A DNA stretch of 64,000 bases from Zancudomyces culisetae (lineage: Eukaryota; Kickxellomycota; Harpellomycetes; Harpellales; Legeriomycetaceae), in the NCBI GenBank assembly GCA_001969505.1, contig LSSK01000009.1, forward strand, positions 310,001 to 374,000, written 5' to 3'. The position numbers and the translations under genes are program-made. Under the pieces are notes generated by a model. That model was not told the origin of the DNA, ran no database searches, and saw only the letters and a list, made by a program, of their open reading frames with translations. Positions 31,359 to 42,199 of the stretch are shown in pieces (position 1 is the first letter of the stretch; every line of letters starts with the position of its first letter).

Positions 31359-32382
31359 AAAAGGTTTTCTCTTAATATCAATAAACGACGGATTATAATA
31401 CCCATTAATAATGTTTCTCTGATAATTTGTTGATAGCTTCTACTATATTTTTTGTAGATTTTGATTTAGTTGTTGCGTTGATATATCAGTACCTCGAGAG
31501 TTTGAAATAAAGGCTTGATCGTATTTACAGGGAATAACTTGGTACATTTCGAATTGGTGTGGTATAATGGCTGATGTAGTTTTACTTCCTTTTTGTTGAC
31601 TGAAGATTTTGGTATTTGTTGTATTTAATGAGGTGAGTTTATAGTGCTGTTTCAAGAGACAAATTGGATAGAAGGAAAGAGGAGGAGTGGGATATTATGA
31701 TTTGGGTATGTGTTCTTTAAAGAAGGTATGGCAAATGGTTGAACAAAGATAAGGCGCGATGAGTTCAGAAATTTGTTCTGTGAATTAGGAAATAATATGT
31801 ATATACATGTTCTAGCGTCTTTGAGTTTATATCTGTATTTGTATGTTGTATAAAGATACATATATACATATGTATATTTTAAAATTTTGTCAGTACTGAT
31901 TGTGATAAGGCATATTTCTGCAACCAAAGGCAGAGGATTCCAATGTAGGGTTTTGTGTTAATTTTGTTTGAAGCTATTGTTCTATTCTTTACTAGTTGGA
32001 AATACTTGCCATTAAAATAAAAACGTAGTAAAACAAAGTAAACGAGGGAAATGTTTGTTTTTGTAGGTTCACATCTACTTCAGCACCCAGCCGCAGGCTT
32101 TTTTTCCACTGGTATTTTTTTCCCCTAAATGAGTCAGCCTTACCATGCAATTTCAAGCATTTTTTTTTCATAACAATTTAATGTAGTAGATAACTACCAA
32201 AATTTGGTCCTAAAAAAAAAGCTTAAAATCTGCTTAAAAATAACTCATTACTTTTCCGATAAAGAGATCTACCTGTGTAAGAGAGTAGGAGATAGGTATA
32301 ACGATACTAAAGACGCAAAAAAATGAATCATAAGAACAAATAGAGCAGCTAATCCACATCGAACGTAATACTAGACATATTA
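31359..32382. other. Intergenic region between the GPI-protein and kinase genes
   Basis: T-rich sequence between two plus-strand genes. Minus-strand ORFs of 70-90 codons at 31443-31927 have low-complexity Ile/Tyr/Phe content and no recognisable features. I see no gene. Confidence 0.5.
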
Positions 32383-33864
32383 ATGGCATTGTTTAAAAAA
32401 AGGCAGAAGAAAAAGCAGACTAGAAGAAGGGACAGGATAGAGATTGAGGAGCCAATATTCGAATTGGAGCATAATATTGTGAATATCTCCAATAAATTGA
32501 ATGGGCTGGTGCTAGACGATAAAAAAGGCGTAGAAGATGTAGAAGAGGAGTATATTGGTGGATATTTCTCTGATGAAAATGAAGCTGAACGTAATGACGA
32601 AGGCGAGGATAAGTTTGGGACGATAGAGCTAAAAAACCCCGAGCTAATGGAGATAGACATCGAAAGAGGTTTGCAGAATGAGTCCGTGGATGAGGATGGT
32701 ATAGTAAAAAGCTCAAGGGCACCTATAAATAAGGTAAACTTGGGCAGCTTTTCTATTTTGAAACTGTTAGGCGTTGGTGGATATGGGAAGGTGTATCTTG
32801 TCAAGAAAAATGATTCCCAAAAGGTTTATGCGATGAAAGTGATGAAAAAAGCAACGATACGTATCCACAAAAACCAAGCAGCTTTTTCCAAAACTGAACG
32901 TACTATTTTAGAAGAGGTACAGCATCCCTTTATTGTCAAGCTGTACTTTGCATTTCAATGTGAGGAGAGACTATATCTTATAATAGACTATATTTCAGGC
33001 GGTGAGTTGTTTTTTCACATGGCAAAGGAACGTATATTCACTGAGGCACAAGCGGTATTTTATATAGCTGAGCTGACACTGGCTCTAGGACATTTACATA
33101 AGCTTGGGATAATCTATCGCGATCTCAAACCCGAAAACTGCCTTCTTAACTCACTAGGGCATCTGGTGCTTACGGATTTTGGCTTATCAAAGACAGCTAT
33201 TGGTGAGGGTGACAGTACAAACACTTTTTGTGGAACACCTTCTTATATGGCACCAGAGATATTTAATCTGGATGTTCCCTACGAAAAGTCTGTAGACTGG
33301 TGGTCACTGGGAGTGCTGTTGTACGAAATGCTTACAGGGAGAGTTCCATTTTTTGGAAAATCTCATAAGCAAGTTTTTGATAACATCAACAAATCAAAAA
33401 TTCAGTTCCCTAAATACATCTCTGGAGATTCAGCAGACTTTATCCGAAAGCTTCTCAAAAAGAATCCTCAGGCGCGATTGGGATTTGGTGTTGATGGATT
33501 GGAAAAAGTCAAAGCACATAGATTCTTCTTTGGGTCCAACTGGAAGGTGCTAATTGAAGACCCATTCTCTATAATACCACCGATTGTACCTGTACTGAAT
33601 GGTGATGACGATACTAGTAATTTTGATAAGACTTTTACTGAAGCGGCTGTGTCTATATTCAACGACTCCTCTGAAACTGAATGTGGATATGCTCAGCCTG
33701 TTGGCACACAGAACATTCCGATTCCTCGAAACAAAAAAAACAATGTCATGGCTTTAGAAGACGATGCAGGGGTGGGTTCTTCAGTTTCCCGTTCAGCGGT
33801 GCCCGATGACTTTTTTATGGGCTTTAGCTATGTGGCAAAGTCTTATACCAGCAACATGGGTTGA
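32383..33864 (+). CDS. YPK3: S6K-like AGC protein kinase (Ypk3/Psk1 type), 493 aa
   Basis: The kinase domain spans about residues 125-385: glycine loop GVGGYGKV (about 130), YAMKV with the ATP lysine (about 150), YRDLKPEN (about 245), DFGLSK (about 264), activation-loop TFCGTPSYMAPE with the PDK1-target Thr (about 280), and SVDWWSLGVLLYEM. The C-terminal hydrophobic motif DDFFMGFSYV (about 478) has the F-x-x-F-S-Y form of S6 kinases (FLGFTY in animals), the TORC1 site. In yeasts Ypk3 and S. pombe Psk1 phosphorylate ribosomal protein S6 under TORC1. The acidic N-terminal extension of 120 residues is not conserved. CTG codons fall at conserved Leu positions here, showing a standard code. Assignment to the S6K-like group is firm; one-to-one orthology with YPK3 is likely. 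Confidence 0.88.
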   Translation: MALFKKRQKKKQTRRRDRIEIEEPIFELEHNIVNISNKLNGLVLDDKKGVEDVEEEYIGGYFSDENEAERNDEGEDKFGTIELKNPELMEIDIERGLQNESVDEDGIVKSSRAPINKVNLGSFSILKLLGVGGYGKVYLVKKNDSQKVYAMKVMKKATIRIHKNQAAFSKTERTILEEVQHPFIVKLYFAFQCEERLYLIIDYISGGELFFHMAKERIFTEAQAVFYIAELTLALGHLHKLGIIYRDLKPENCLLNSLGHLVLTDFGLSKTAIGEGDSTNTFCGTPSYMAPEIFNLDVPYEKSVDWWSLGVLLYEMLTGRVPFFGKSHKQVFDNINKSKIQFPKYISGDSADFIRKLLKKNPQARLGFGVDGLEKVKAHRFFFGSNWKVLIEDPFSIIPPIVPVLNGDDDTSNFDKTFTEAAVSIFNDSSETECGYAQPVGTQNIPIPRNKKNNVMALEDDAGVGSSVSRSAVPDDFFMGFSYVAKSYTSNMG

Positions 33865-34487
33865 AAGGGGGGGGGTGGAGGTTTTTTAGCCGGCTTTCAA
33901 TTTTTGCAGCGTTTTTCTATCTTGATGTATATTAAGTGTATATTCAATTATATATATATGTACATATATTTAGAAGGTTATTTGCCTAACGAACTAGTTT
34001 TTTGGTGTATGAAGATTCAAGTAAATGCTAACTGTTACATCAATAGAATAAAGTTTACAATTAAAACAGCATTTTTCATATTTCGGAAAATTTCGAATAT
34101 CGAAATACAAAGCCAAGCCTTATTTGGGTAATTGGCTTAAAACATCAATTCTAAACAATTAAATTAAATTGAAGGTCATAAAATCACTCGAGTAAATAGA
34201 TGATGAATCTAAACAAGATAGTAAAAATACACCTGTTTATTATTTCCAGTTTTAAAAATAGAAAAAGGCAAAGTAAACAAAAAAAAAACCACTAGGAATA
34301 AGGATTAATTATAAGTTATTGTAGATCCACACTTTATTCTCAAGAAAGTGGCCATAAAAAGTGAAGTTGGGGTTAATACGGGCAGAAAGGCAATTTTAAA
34401 GTTTGAATATCAAAATTAAAAACGAAGTGCAACGGATACACAAGATAAGAAAAGAACTCAAGAAGACACCTAGTAAAGAATATCAAA
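33865..34487. other. Intergenic region between kinase and small ankyrin genes
   Basis: Starts with a G-rich run (33866-33879) just after the kinase stop, then AT-rich DNA. A 75-codon ORF at 33904 lacks recognisable features. Confidence 0.5.
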
Positions 34488-35431
34488 ATGGAGGCTATTA
34501 ATGATAGCTACCGCTCCACATTGCCTGTAAAAGTAAAATTTTGTATATAAATTTAGCTTCAAGCCAAAAACATTTGTGTACATCCAGCCTAACCAGCCTT
34601 AATTTGATTCAAATAAAATTCTTTAGTTTACAAAAAGGTCAGCAAGAAGGGCTACATTACCTGCAAAACTGGTCGTAATACCAACACAGGAAGCAACACA
34701 GGCATCTCGACAATTAACCGAAGAGTTTTTTGAGGCGATTGAAAACGGAGACAGCGAAAAAGTCAGAATTCTGATACAGAGTGACCGTCTCCTTACCAAG
34801 GCGGTTATGAAAAAACCTTATTATAGCTATGATCCAGATGTTGAGCTTCTAGCATACAAATTTTTAGGGCCCTATATAGGACAGATAAATGGAATTCAAT
34901 TGGCACTGCTAATAGGATACGATAGTATTGCACTTGATATTATTGATGCGACTTTTCATGAAGGTATGAAACACACTACGCTTTCCAGTAAATTTATCAT
35001 TGTGACTCATTATAATAGTCTCACGTCCTAACCCGGGTTTTCATTCCAAAATAGATTTAGAGATGCCATTCGGGGTAACAGTTATTTATTTTTTTAATTG
35101 AGGGAAAACAGAGCTTATACAGAATGAACTAGAATGCGGTAAATATATAAATGAAAATTCAATCTTACTTATATAGTTTTCTTCTTTTGTGTAGGGTGGA
35201 AACACTTCTCTCCATTTAGCTACCTTTTTGGAATCGGAGGTGGTTGCAAAAGCATTAATTGATCGAAACGTAAACCCTGTTGCCAGAAATTCGCGAGGAT
35301 TGTCACCTTGTGATCTAACCAGCGATCCAAGCATTCTAAGCATACTTCGTCAGGCGACAAATAATCTTCTTTACAAGAAGAATCTAACATGGAGTCGTAG
35401 ATTCAACACAGATCGGTACTTATACCTTTAA
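34488..35431 (+). CDS. Small ankyrin-repeat protein, four exons including a 20-nt microexon
   Basis: Proposed exons 34488-34526, 34627-34963, 35055-35074, 35195-35431, encoding 210 aa. Without the 20-base exon 3 the flanking exons are out of frame. With it, the sequence reads ATFHEDLEMPFGGGNTSLHL across both junctions, matching the E-D-L-x-x-x-F-G-G-G-N-T-x-L-H-L signature of a widespread fungal ankyrin protein family. Residues about 45-70 (LTEEFFEAIENGDSEKVRIL) and about 130-190 (GGNTSLHLATFL, NPVARNSRGLSPCDL) are ankyrin repeats. Function is unknown. The microexon has a TAG acceptor and a GTAACA donor. The first exon (39 nt) is short but gives a good donor, GTAAAA. Confidence 0.82.
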
Positions 35432-35792
35432 GTCTTTCTACTATAGCCAACCTGTTGTTATTTTTGTAGTGTAAATCGGTTTTAAATGTATTACTTTTTG
35501 TAAAACTGCCCTATACAATGGTCCCATTGAACAAAAAAGTATATGCAACTAGATAGCCACAGTATGATGTAACTGTGAATTGAGCAACGCATTTTCGCAC
35601 CTAAAAACGCGTAGAACAAAGAAAAAAAAATACACGTCAAATCAAATAAAAAAATGCAAAAAGTTTCTGCGCACCCAGTAGCTCTGCTATCCCTCGACCG
35701 TTACGACGCGTGCGGTTTTCGCTGCTCTGTTGCCAGCCTGACGCATTCCCCACATCTTTAATAGCCATGAGCACCCAGAAGCCTGCGCTAGG
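35432..35792. other. Intergenic region with a GC-richer open block
   Basis: The right part (about 35650-35880) is GC-richer than its surroundings and open in several plus-strand frames, including a 34-codon ORF from an ATG at 35654 (MQKVSAHPVALLSLDRYDAC). It may hold a first exon for the next ORF, but no splice model was convincing. Confidence 0.35.
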
Positions 35793-36044
35793 ATGCCATT
35801 GCCAACGCTATACTTCGAGCGGACAGAGCCTCGAGTGCTGCTGTGCAAGACAGCATCTGACAGAAACATTAGGTTTTTAACAGCCCACCTCTTTGGCGAG
35901 GATTTTCAGGTGGATGCAACCCACCAGGCCGAAATAGCAATGAAAATTCTGGATTTTATGGAATCAAAATTATGTTTAATAATAGATTATGGGGAAAAGC
36001 TTGGTTGTTTGTTAGTTTTTTATTTTTTTAAATATGCAAAATAA
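35793..36044 (+). CDS. Hypothetical small protein, 83 aa, possibly a terminal exon
   Basis: The ORF starts MPLPTLYFERTEPRVLLC and continues with a normal mix of residues (FLTAHLFGEDFQVDATHQ) before a hydrophobic tail, and differs from the low-complexity ORFs of the intergenic DNA. I recognise no family. The ATG is preceded by GCGCTAG, a possible splice acceptor, so an upstream exon in 35654-35760 is possible. The gene converges with the dehydrogenase gene at 36206. Confidence 0.4.
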   Translation: MPLPTLYFERTEPRVLLCKTASDRNIRFLTAHLFGEDFQVDATHQAEIAMKILDFMESKLCLIIDYGEKLGCLLVFYFFKYAK

Positions 36045-36105
36045 TAAATTAGCAATAATTTGTGTGTCTGATAAGGTAACATTAACATTTTATGTGTAAA
36101 TACCT

Positions 36106-36135
36106 AAAACAAAACAAAACAAAACAAAACAAAAC
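36106..36135 (+). repeat. (AAAAC)n microsatellite
   Basis: Six perfect copies of AAAAC between two convergent coding regions. Confidence 0.85.
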
Positions 36136-36205
36136 AACACAGGACATGCAAAAAAATATTAAAAATATAAAAGTGAGACTCAAAGCTAATAAACCCAGAA
36201 ATACA

Positions 36206-37987
36206 CTACATCGGCAAAACCTTATACGGATTCAAGATCCCTTTAGGATCAAATACACACTTTACTTTTTTCATTATATCTATCACTTCCTGTGACTTGG
36301 AGTAAAATAGCTTACTGGGCTTAGCTACACCCAGTCCATGCTCAGCTGAAATTGAACAGCCATTTTGTCTACACCACGAAAATATATACTCATTCAGCAT
36401 AGCTCCAAATTCATCATTTTTAATTTCCGTAGCAACATTCAAATGAAGGTTCCCGTCACCCATATGTCCGAATCCCGTGATGTACCTAATATTGGGATTA
36501 CACTCTTTAAGTAGTTTTGACGGTTCTGATCCCATAAATTCGTTTTTTAATTTTCCCACAATGCTGTACATGATCTCTATTGGCATCGAAATATCATACA
36601 TATGAACGTGAGAATATATATTAATACCCCTGATCATACGCTCTCGTATTTGCCAAAACTTGTTAATCTGAGATTCATCTTGAGCTATAACACCATCTTG
36701 CACAAGAGATTTTTCCATGGCATCCTGAAAAAAACTTTCCAGCTTCTCGCGATCATGTAATGCATTAGAGCCACTTGTTTCAAGTAAAATATAAAAATTA
36801 TGGTATTTCGCGGGAAATGGGTTCTGAATATTCAGATTCTCAACCACCAACTCTAGACTCTTTTGATCCCAAAATTCAAAAGCAGATATCACTTCATTCA
36901 TCTTCTCCCTTGCAAATTTAAAAGTCGCTCTCACGTCTTCAAAAGAATCAAGTGCCAAAATTGAAACAGAGGTATGTTGTGGTCTTGGTTTTGTTAAAAT
37001 TTTTACTGCTGCAACTATTCCCAGCGTTCCCTCAGCACCAATAAAAAGCTGGTTTGTATCAAATGTAACGACATTTTTATGTCCATGATGCAAGTTTGTA
37101 GAAAGTGTATCCAATATCGAACCATCAGGCAAAACCACCTCTAATCCTAAAACTGACTCATGTAAGGTCCCATACCGTATATAGCGCACGCCGCCAGCGT
37201 TGGTCGATACATTACCTCCTATATGACAGCTTCCCTTTCCCCCCAAATCAATCGGCATTATATACCCGTTCTCCTTCGCATAATCATCAAGGTGTTCCAA
37301 AATACATCCAGCGTCAGCTATCAAAACACCCGTTTCACTATCAAAGCTTCTTACTTTGTTCATGTTGGACAAACAAAGTATTACTTCATCAAATACTGGG
37401 TTTGCGCCGCCATATACTCCTGAGTTGCCCCCCTGAGGAACTACCGGTATATTATTGGTGTTACAATATTTCAAAACGCCGCTTATTTGTTGCGTATTTT
37501 CTGGCAAAAGAACAATGTTCGAATGACCAATATATTCGCCCTCCCAACCGGTATTATATTTTTCCAAATCGTGCTCTGTATGTGACCCACCAAGCTTTTC
37601 TGATATCAGTACCCCATTGGAAGGCAGGATACTCTTGAAATATTCAACATCGCTCCGAGTTATTTGTTTAAATCGCTTTGCATGTGTACTAACATCCACC
37701 TTGGTTGAGTATGAATAATTACTTGAATTAAAATACATTCCCTTTTCTTTGTAGAAATGGTCACTGAATTTGAACCTGGGCAGTTTTCCACAGCGCTTGA
37801 AGAAATTTCGAGTTTGAATTTGCTGGAATGAAGGCGCCATGCCATTCTTAATTGTATTTTGGCAGTCTCTTATTAAGGAAACGCTTTTTGACGGTGTGTA
37901 TGCGCTCCTTTGGGTAATAGCGAGCCCAAATTGCGCATACGTGCTATTGAAGTTGCCCTTGTAGTGTTTTAGAGTCATTTGTACCAT
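36206..37987 (-). CDS. FAD-linked D-2-hydroxyglutarate/D-lactate dehydrogenase (Dld2/Dld3 type), 593 aa
   Basis: Single ORF from ATG at 37987. The FAD-binding PCMH domain spans about residues 140-330 (LPENTQQISGVLKYC, VVPQGGNSGVYGGANPV, GGNVSTNAGGVRYIRYGTLH, LFIGAEGTLGIV). The C-terminal catalytic cap follows, with GHMGDGNLHLNV (about 508, metal-binding His) and EHGLGVAKPSKLFYSKS (about 545). It ends VFDPKGILNPYKVLP, the typical tail of Dld2/Dld3. The family oxidises D-2-hydroxyglutarate or D-lactate; yeast Dld3 couples 2HG oxidation to pyruvate reduction. The protein is 60-100 residues longer at the N-terminus than Dld2/Dld3 (530/496 aa). This extension is basic and poor in acidic residues, compatible with mitochondrial import. 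Which paralogue it represents cannot be settled here. Confidence 0.92.
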   Translation of the reverse strand: MVQMTLKHYKGNFNSTYAQFGLAITQRSAYTPSKSVSLIRDCQNTIKNGMAPSFQQIQTRNFFKRCGKLPRFKFSDHFYKEKGMYFNSSNYSYSTKVDVSTHAKRFKQITRSDVEYFKSILPSNGVLISEKLGGSHTEHDLEKYNTGWEGEYIGHSNIVLLPENTQQISGVLKYCNTNNIPVVPQGGNSGVYGGANPVFDEVILCLSNMNKVRSFDSETGVLIADAGCILEHLDDYAKENGYIMPIDLGGKGSCHIGGNVSTNAGGVRYIRYGTLHESVLGLEVVLPDGSILDTLSTNLHHGHKNVVTFDTNQLFIGAEGTLGIVAAVKILTKPRPQHTSVSILALDSFEDVRATFKFAREKMNEVISAFEFWDQKSLELVVENLNIQNPFPAKYHNFYILLETSGSNALHDREKLESFFQDAMEKSLVQDGVIAQDESQINKFWQIRERMIRGINIYSHVHMYDISMPIEIMYSIVGKLKNEFMGSEPSKLLKECNPNIRYITGFGHMGDGNLHLNVATEIKNDEFGAMLNEYIFSWCRQNGCSISAEHGLGVAKPSKLFYSKSQEVIDIMKKVKCVFDPKGILNPYKVLPM

Positions 37988-40900
37988 TCACCTATATTTT
38001 CATACTACAAGAGTAGTTTGGTATTCCCGTTTCAGCTGTTATCAAACAAGAAAAAAAAAACTAAGCACGAAAAAAAAAGTAAACAAGCTGACAAAAAAAC
38101 GATGAAACAAACCAGACATTCAATCACACTACCTTGGCATTCTTTGGAATGTGTTTTATGCAATCGCATCAATTAAAAGTTGGAATTCAATCTTAATCGT
38201 ATCACCCCCAGACAAGATCCACAAAGCAAATTTTAGTTAGAAGCACAACATTTGTGACTTTAAAATCGCAGACTCGAATGTGTATTAAAAAGTCGATACT
38301 GGTAGCTATAAAATGAATATGCTCGAGTGTAAAGTGCGGCTAGTCCAGCACACTTCCCACTACAACATGTTAATTTCAGAAATTGAGCTTCCACTACTCA
38401 CATTATAACTAGTATTTTGGTATTGTTGTGCACTTTGGCAACAGGGTACTTTAATATATAATTATACAATAGTCAGCATTTAATCCCAATACGAGAATAG
38501 ATATATTCTATTCTTTGGTTTTAATTTCTGCTGTAAAAGAGCATCGAAGTATATACATTAATTTTATTGCGGATACCATTCCAATAATGCGGACATAAAT
38601 ATAAGAATGAATGATAAACACGTCTAATAACAATTTTCAAACAAGTACTCCAGATTATTTGTTTTGCAGATATTTTTTAAATGAAAAAATAACATGATTA
38701 AGTGCTAATCCAGGAGCTCATAATCGGTATGAGTTGCTTTTCTTTGAGAAGACTGTTTTTATCACACATTAATTTATAAAGCTTCCATAAGATAATACCA
38801 TATGTAAATATCCTGAATATCAAAGTGGTTAGATTTGGGCTTGAAAAGATAAATTTGATATAACAGCGGAGCAGAGTATCAATCTTTGTTACTTTGTGAT
38901 CCAAGCAACTTCTACTCATCTCTTGCTTTAGTGGGTGCATAGCAAATATAATGTGAAAAAACGGAACCGCTTGCTATTCATGCCTTTATTTTTTATTATT
39001 GGATATTAACTAGTTTCATATAAAACTTGCGGTTTAAGTACATGAAAAAATATTTTTGCTTGAACCACAATACTTTAAATGACATTTCTGAAAAGTATAT
39101 TTCGTGGCTTTGAGTATTGATTTAAACACAATTGCGTTAAATTAGAGTTCAATAGTGACCACATGAATCTCAATACAATAAAAAGTTGTAGACTAGGAGT
39201 ACCTGTGCTTTACAATTAGATCAGCTCGTATAATCACGTTTTTGCAGTACCTTTTAGTATGGCAAATAATGCCTTTTATTTTGTCAACTCTTGTATCCCT
39301 GCATTAGAGTGAGATATTTTATAGAAAAATCATGCCTGAAAGTTGGGCATGAGGTTATCAAGGTCGTATCAACGGGAAAAAAAAGTGATCTAAAGTTATC
39401 AGCAAAGTAGATGGAGCGTATATCTTATCTATTAAACACAACTTAAAGCGACATTGAATATGTGACTACTATGGTTTTAAGGCGAACAGTCCGCTTGGTC
39501 AGCTAAAACTACTTGAACTATGCCTATTAAGTGCTATGGGTATCCTACATGGAAAAAATGCATCCAGAAATATACTACTAGGGAATAAAGGACAACAGAA
39601 AAAAAAACCTGGGATCAAATTCAAAGCCATATCCACAAAGCTCCATTCCCAAAGCCGAACTATGAATGCATCTCAGAAACTAGTTGTGGCAGGATGTGGT
39701 AGGAAAATATCATGGGGCTGGCTTGTGCTGGTTTTTTCTTGATACTACAGGTTTTTCTCACCATCTTTCCATGCTTCAAGGAATTGGCATTGGCATTGTT
39801 TGTGTTTTTTTCTTTTAAACAGAGAGACTCAAGGCTCTGTGCTGGGGGGAGAGGGAGAGGGAGGTTATATCTTATGTTAATGGGTGTGACATGAGAATGA
39901 CATTTTAATTCATCACATTGTGTTCCTTTCTTTATTTTGCAGGTCATTGACCACATTGTACCAATATTTTTGAGGCTTTTTTTTTCGTCCAATAAACATA
40001 AGTGTATTAGTTTAATTAGCTGGGGGATGAGTACTAGAAGTGCAACAATAGGCAAATAGGGTTAAAAGAAAAAAGTCCTCCAAAGAAAAAGGATTTACGT
40101 GTATCCATCTTTAGATTTGGCACAAATTAGGCAAATTTCTGACCTACCAAACCACGGAATGAGTCACTCAAATTTGCACTAAAAATGAAATGATTGAGGA
40201 AAAAAACGTAATAGATTACCATTAATTATAGATGGAGGCTTTTCCTGTGTTATTGGGCATTAGATTAACAAGTTACATTTTGCCCATCCAAGATACATTG
40301 TAATTGTACCTATGATAACAAGGATAGGCAGAAACTTAGGAAGCGAATTACTTGTAGTCTAGAAAACCCGGGTTGCATTAAACCGCCATGATGTGTACAA
40401 AAAGGAAAAGCGCTTATTAGTGGGCTAGGAAAAAAAAGGAAACCAAAACGAATGCAAATAATTTCCCTTGAAATGCAGGTGATGTGTGGTGTGTATATCT
40501 GGATTGATATTCCACAGTCCTTGTGATGGTTAGCCTTTGTTTTTACCTCAGCGCTTAAAAGAGCCGTAACATAGCATCCACATGAAACAACCACAATGGA
40601 AAAAAAAAAGATGTTACAAATATTGGCTTTCCTCAATAATAGTAGGGTGCTTTGTAGATTAACGGCAATTATAAAATTGGGAGGAATAAACGCAGTTGGT
40701 GATGTTGTCATTACCAAACAGATACCCACTTGCAACTCGATGTTTTGTTTTTTTTACTACTTTCCAAGGTTATTTTTTTGTTACTAGTTTGAATATCAAG
40801 TGATAAAAATCAAGGTTGAATTTGACAAAGAAATCTTGATAAGCCAATTCAGGTACATTTCCCTTCAATTCCAGAACTATGCAAATTGCAGGGAAAGTAG

Positions 40901-42199
40901 GCTAAAAATTTTTCTTCCTTTAATGGCTTAGAGCATTTTGAAGTTTTCGGGTTTTTCATTGCGACAAAATCTGCCAAATTGTTACAAAGCTGGCATTTGA
41001 ACTTTATTGGTAAAAATGCAGTAAATAAATGTGAAAAATTTTTTTTTACCGGAATGTATGGAAAAAAAAATTTCAACAAGGAAAATAGGCAATTGTAGGG
41101 AGTAGCGTGAGCAAAAATTTTAGGTTTGAGCAAGGAAATTGGTTGGAGGAATTTGTGTTCTTCCTTCTCCCCCCCTCAAGAACTCTGACAAATGTTATAA
41201 TTGGAACACTGTAACACCTTTGTATATATAACTGGCTCGCGTACGTGAAAACGTTTGTGTACATACATGTTTACCTGTGTTCGTATTTTTTGACTTGATA
41301 TATTTTTAAAAAAGTTGTTGAATTGCCAGCTCCCCATCTGTAATGAAACAATATATAGACATTTAGGGATAAAAAGGTAATTAGGAGTGCCTTAGAAACA
41401 TTTTACTACATGTACCTTAAAACTGATTGGGTTGGTACTACATAAATGTGGCTTCTTTAAGGAGAATAGTGGCAGTATAGTAAGGGTTATATAACTTGTA
41501 CTGAAATAGATTACTATTAAACGTCGGACAAGCTACATGCTGTAATTTTACGTGCCAAACTGGGAGCAATACTCAATAGGGCAAACAATATAGAAAATAG
41601 ATATGAATTTTATAAATTAGATAGTAAAACAAAACACCAATACCTATTCAATTAAGAAGGAAACTGGCGGAAAAGTAAATGAATCAATAGAGATACGTTC
41701 AAAACCACCATAAGATAAAACCGTTATCATATAAGTACATGTGATAGTATTTAAAAAAATATATAATCGGAAAAAAAGCTTATACGACGAGACAAGATAG
41801 AGGGTTCTTTTTTTTTTCAGAAACGACATTGAAGGCTCAGAAAAATTCAGTAAACTTTGAGCACTACTTAAAAAACCTTGATAATTGGAGAGGATATTGT
41901 GCGGACGCTGTTGATAAATCTATAAGGATATTATATCTGGCACGCGGATTCTGAATCATTCACAGGTATAAAGGCGTGGAAACGTATTATACGGTTTTTG
42001 ATGATAAATATTGGAGGCACTGGAGTCGGTATCAAAAGAAAAAGTAGAAAAACTCGTTTAAAAAATAGAAAAAAGTCTTGAAGGGGCTTAAAGTGAATGA
42101 AAAGGTGCTTTTTTTTACTCGATGAGTATAGAGGAATTGATATTTAATGCAAGATAAACAAGATAAGACATAAAAAAAAGAGGGAAAACAATAGACTAG
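37988..42199. other. 4.2-kb region without recognisable genes
   Basis: Lies between the divergent dehydrogenase (-) and the large SAPS-like gene (+). ORFs are at most about 140 codons on either strand (39660-40055, 40310-40735), overlap each other and lack domains. G/A-rich runs occur at 39846-39863, and C-rich runs at 41165-41177. I looked for tRNAs, snRNA-like motifs and intron-linked exons without success. It may hold noncoding RNA, regulatory DNA or a gene of tiny exons. Confidence 0.5.

Noticed and set aside
40596-40787. 63-codon ORF with LTAIIKLGGINAVGDVVITK
   Set aside because: Looks protein-like in part but overlaps a longer antisense ORF, has a run of Phe/Tyr at its end and no recognised family.
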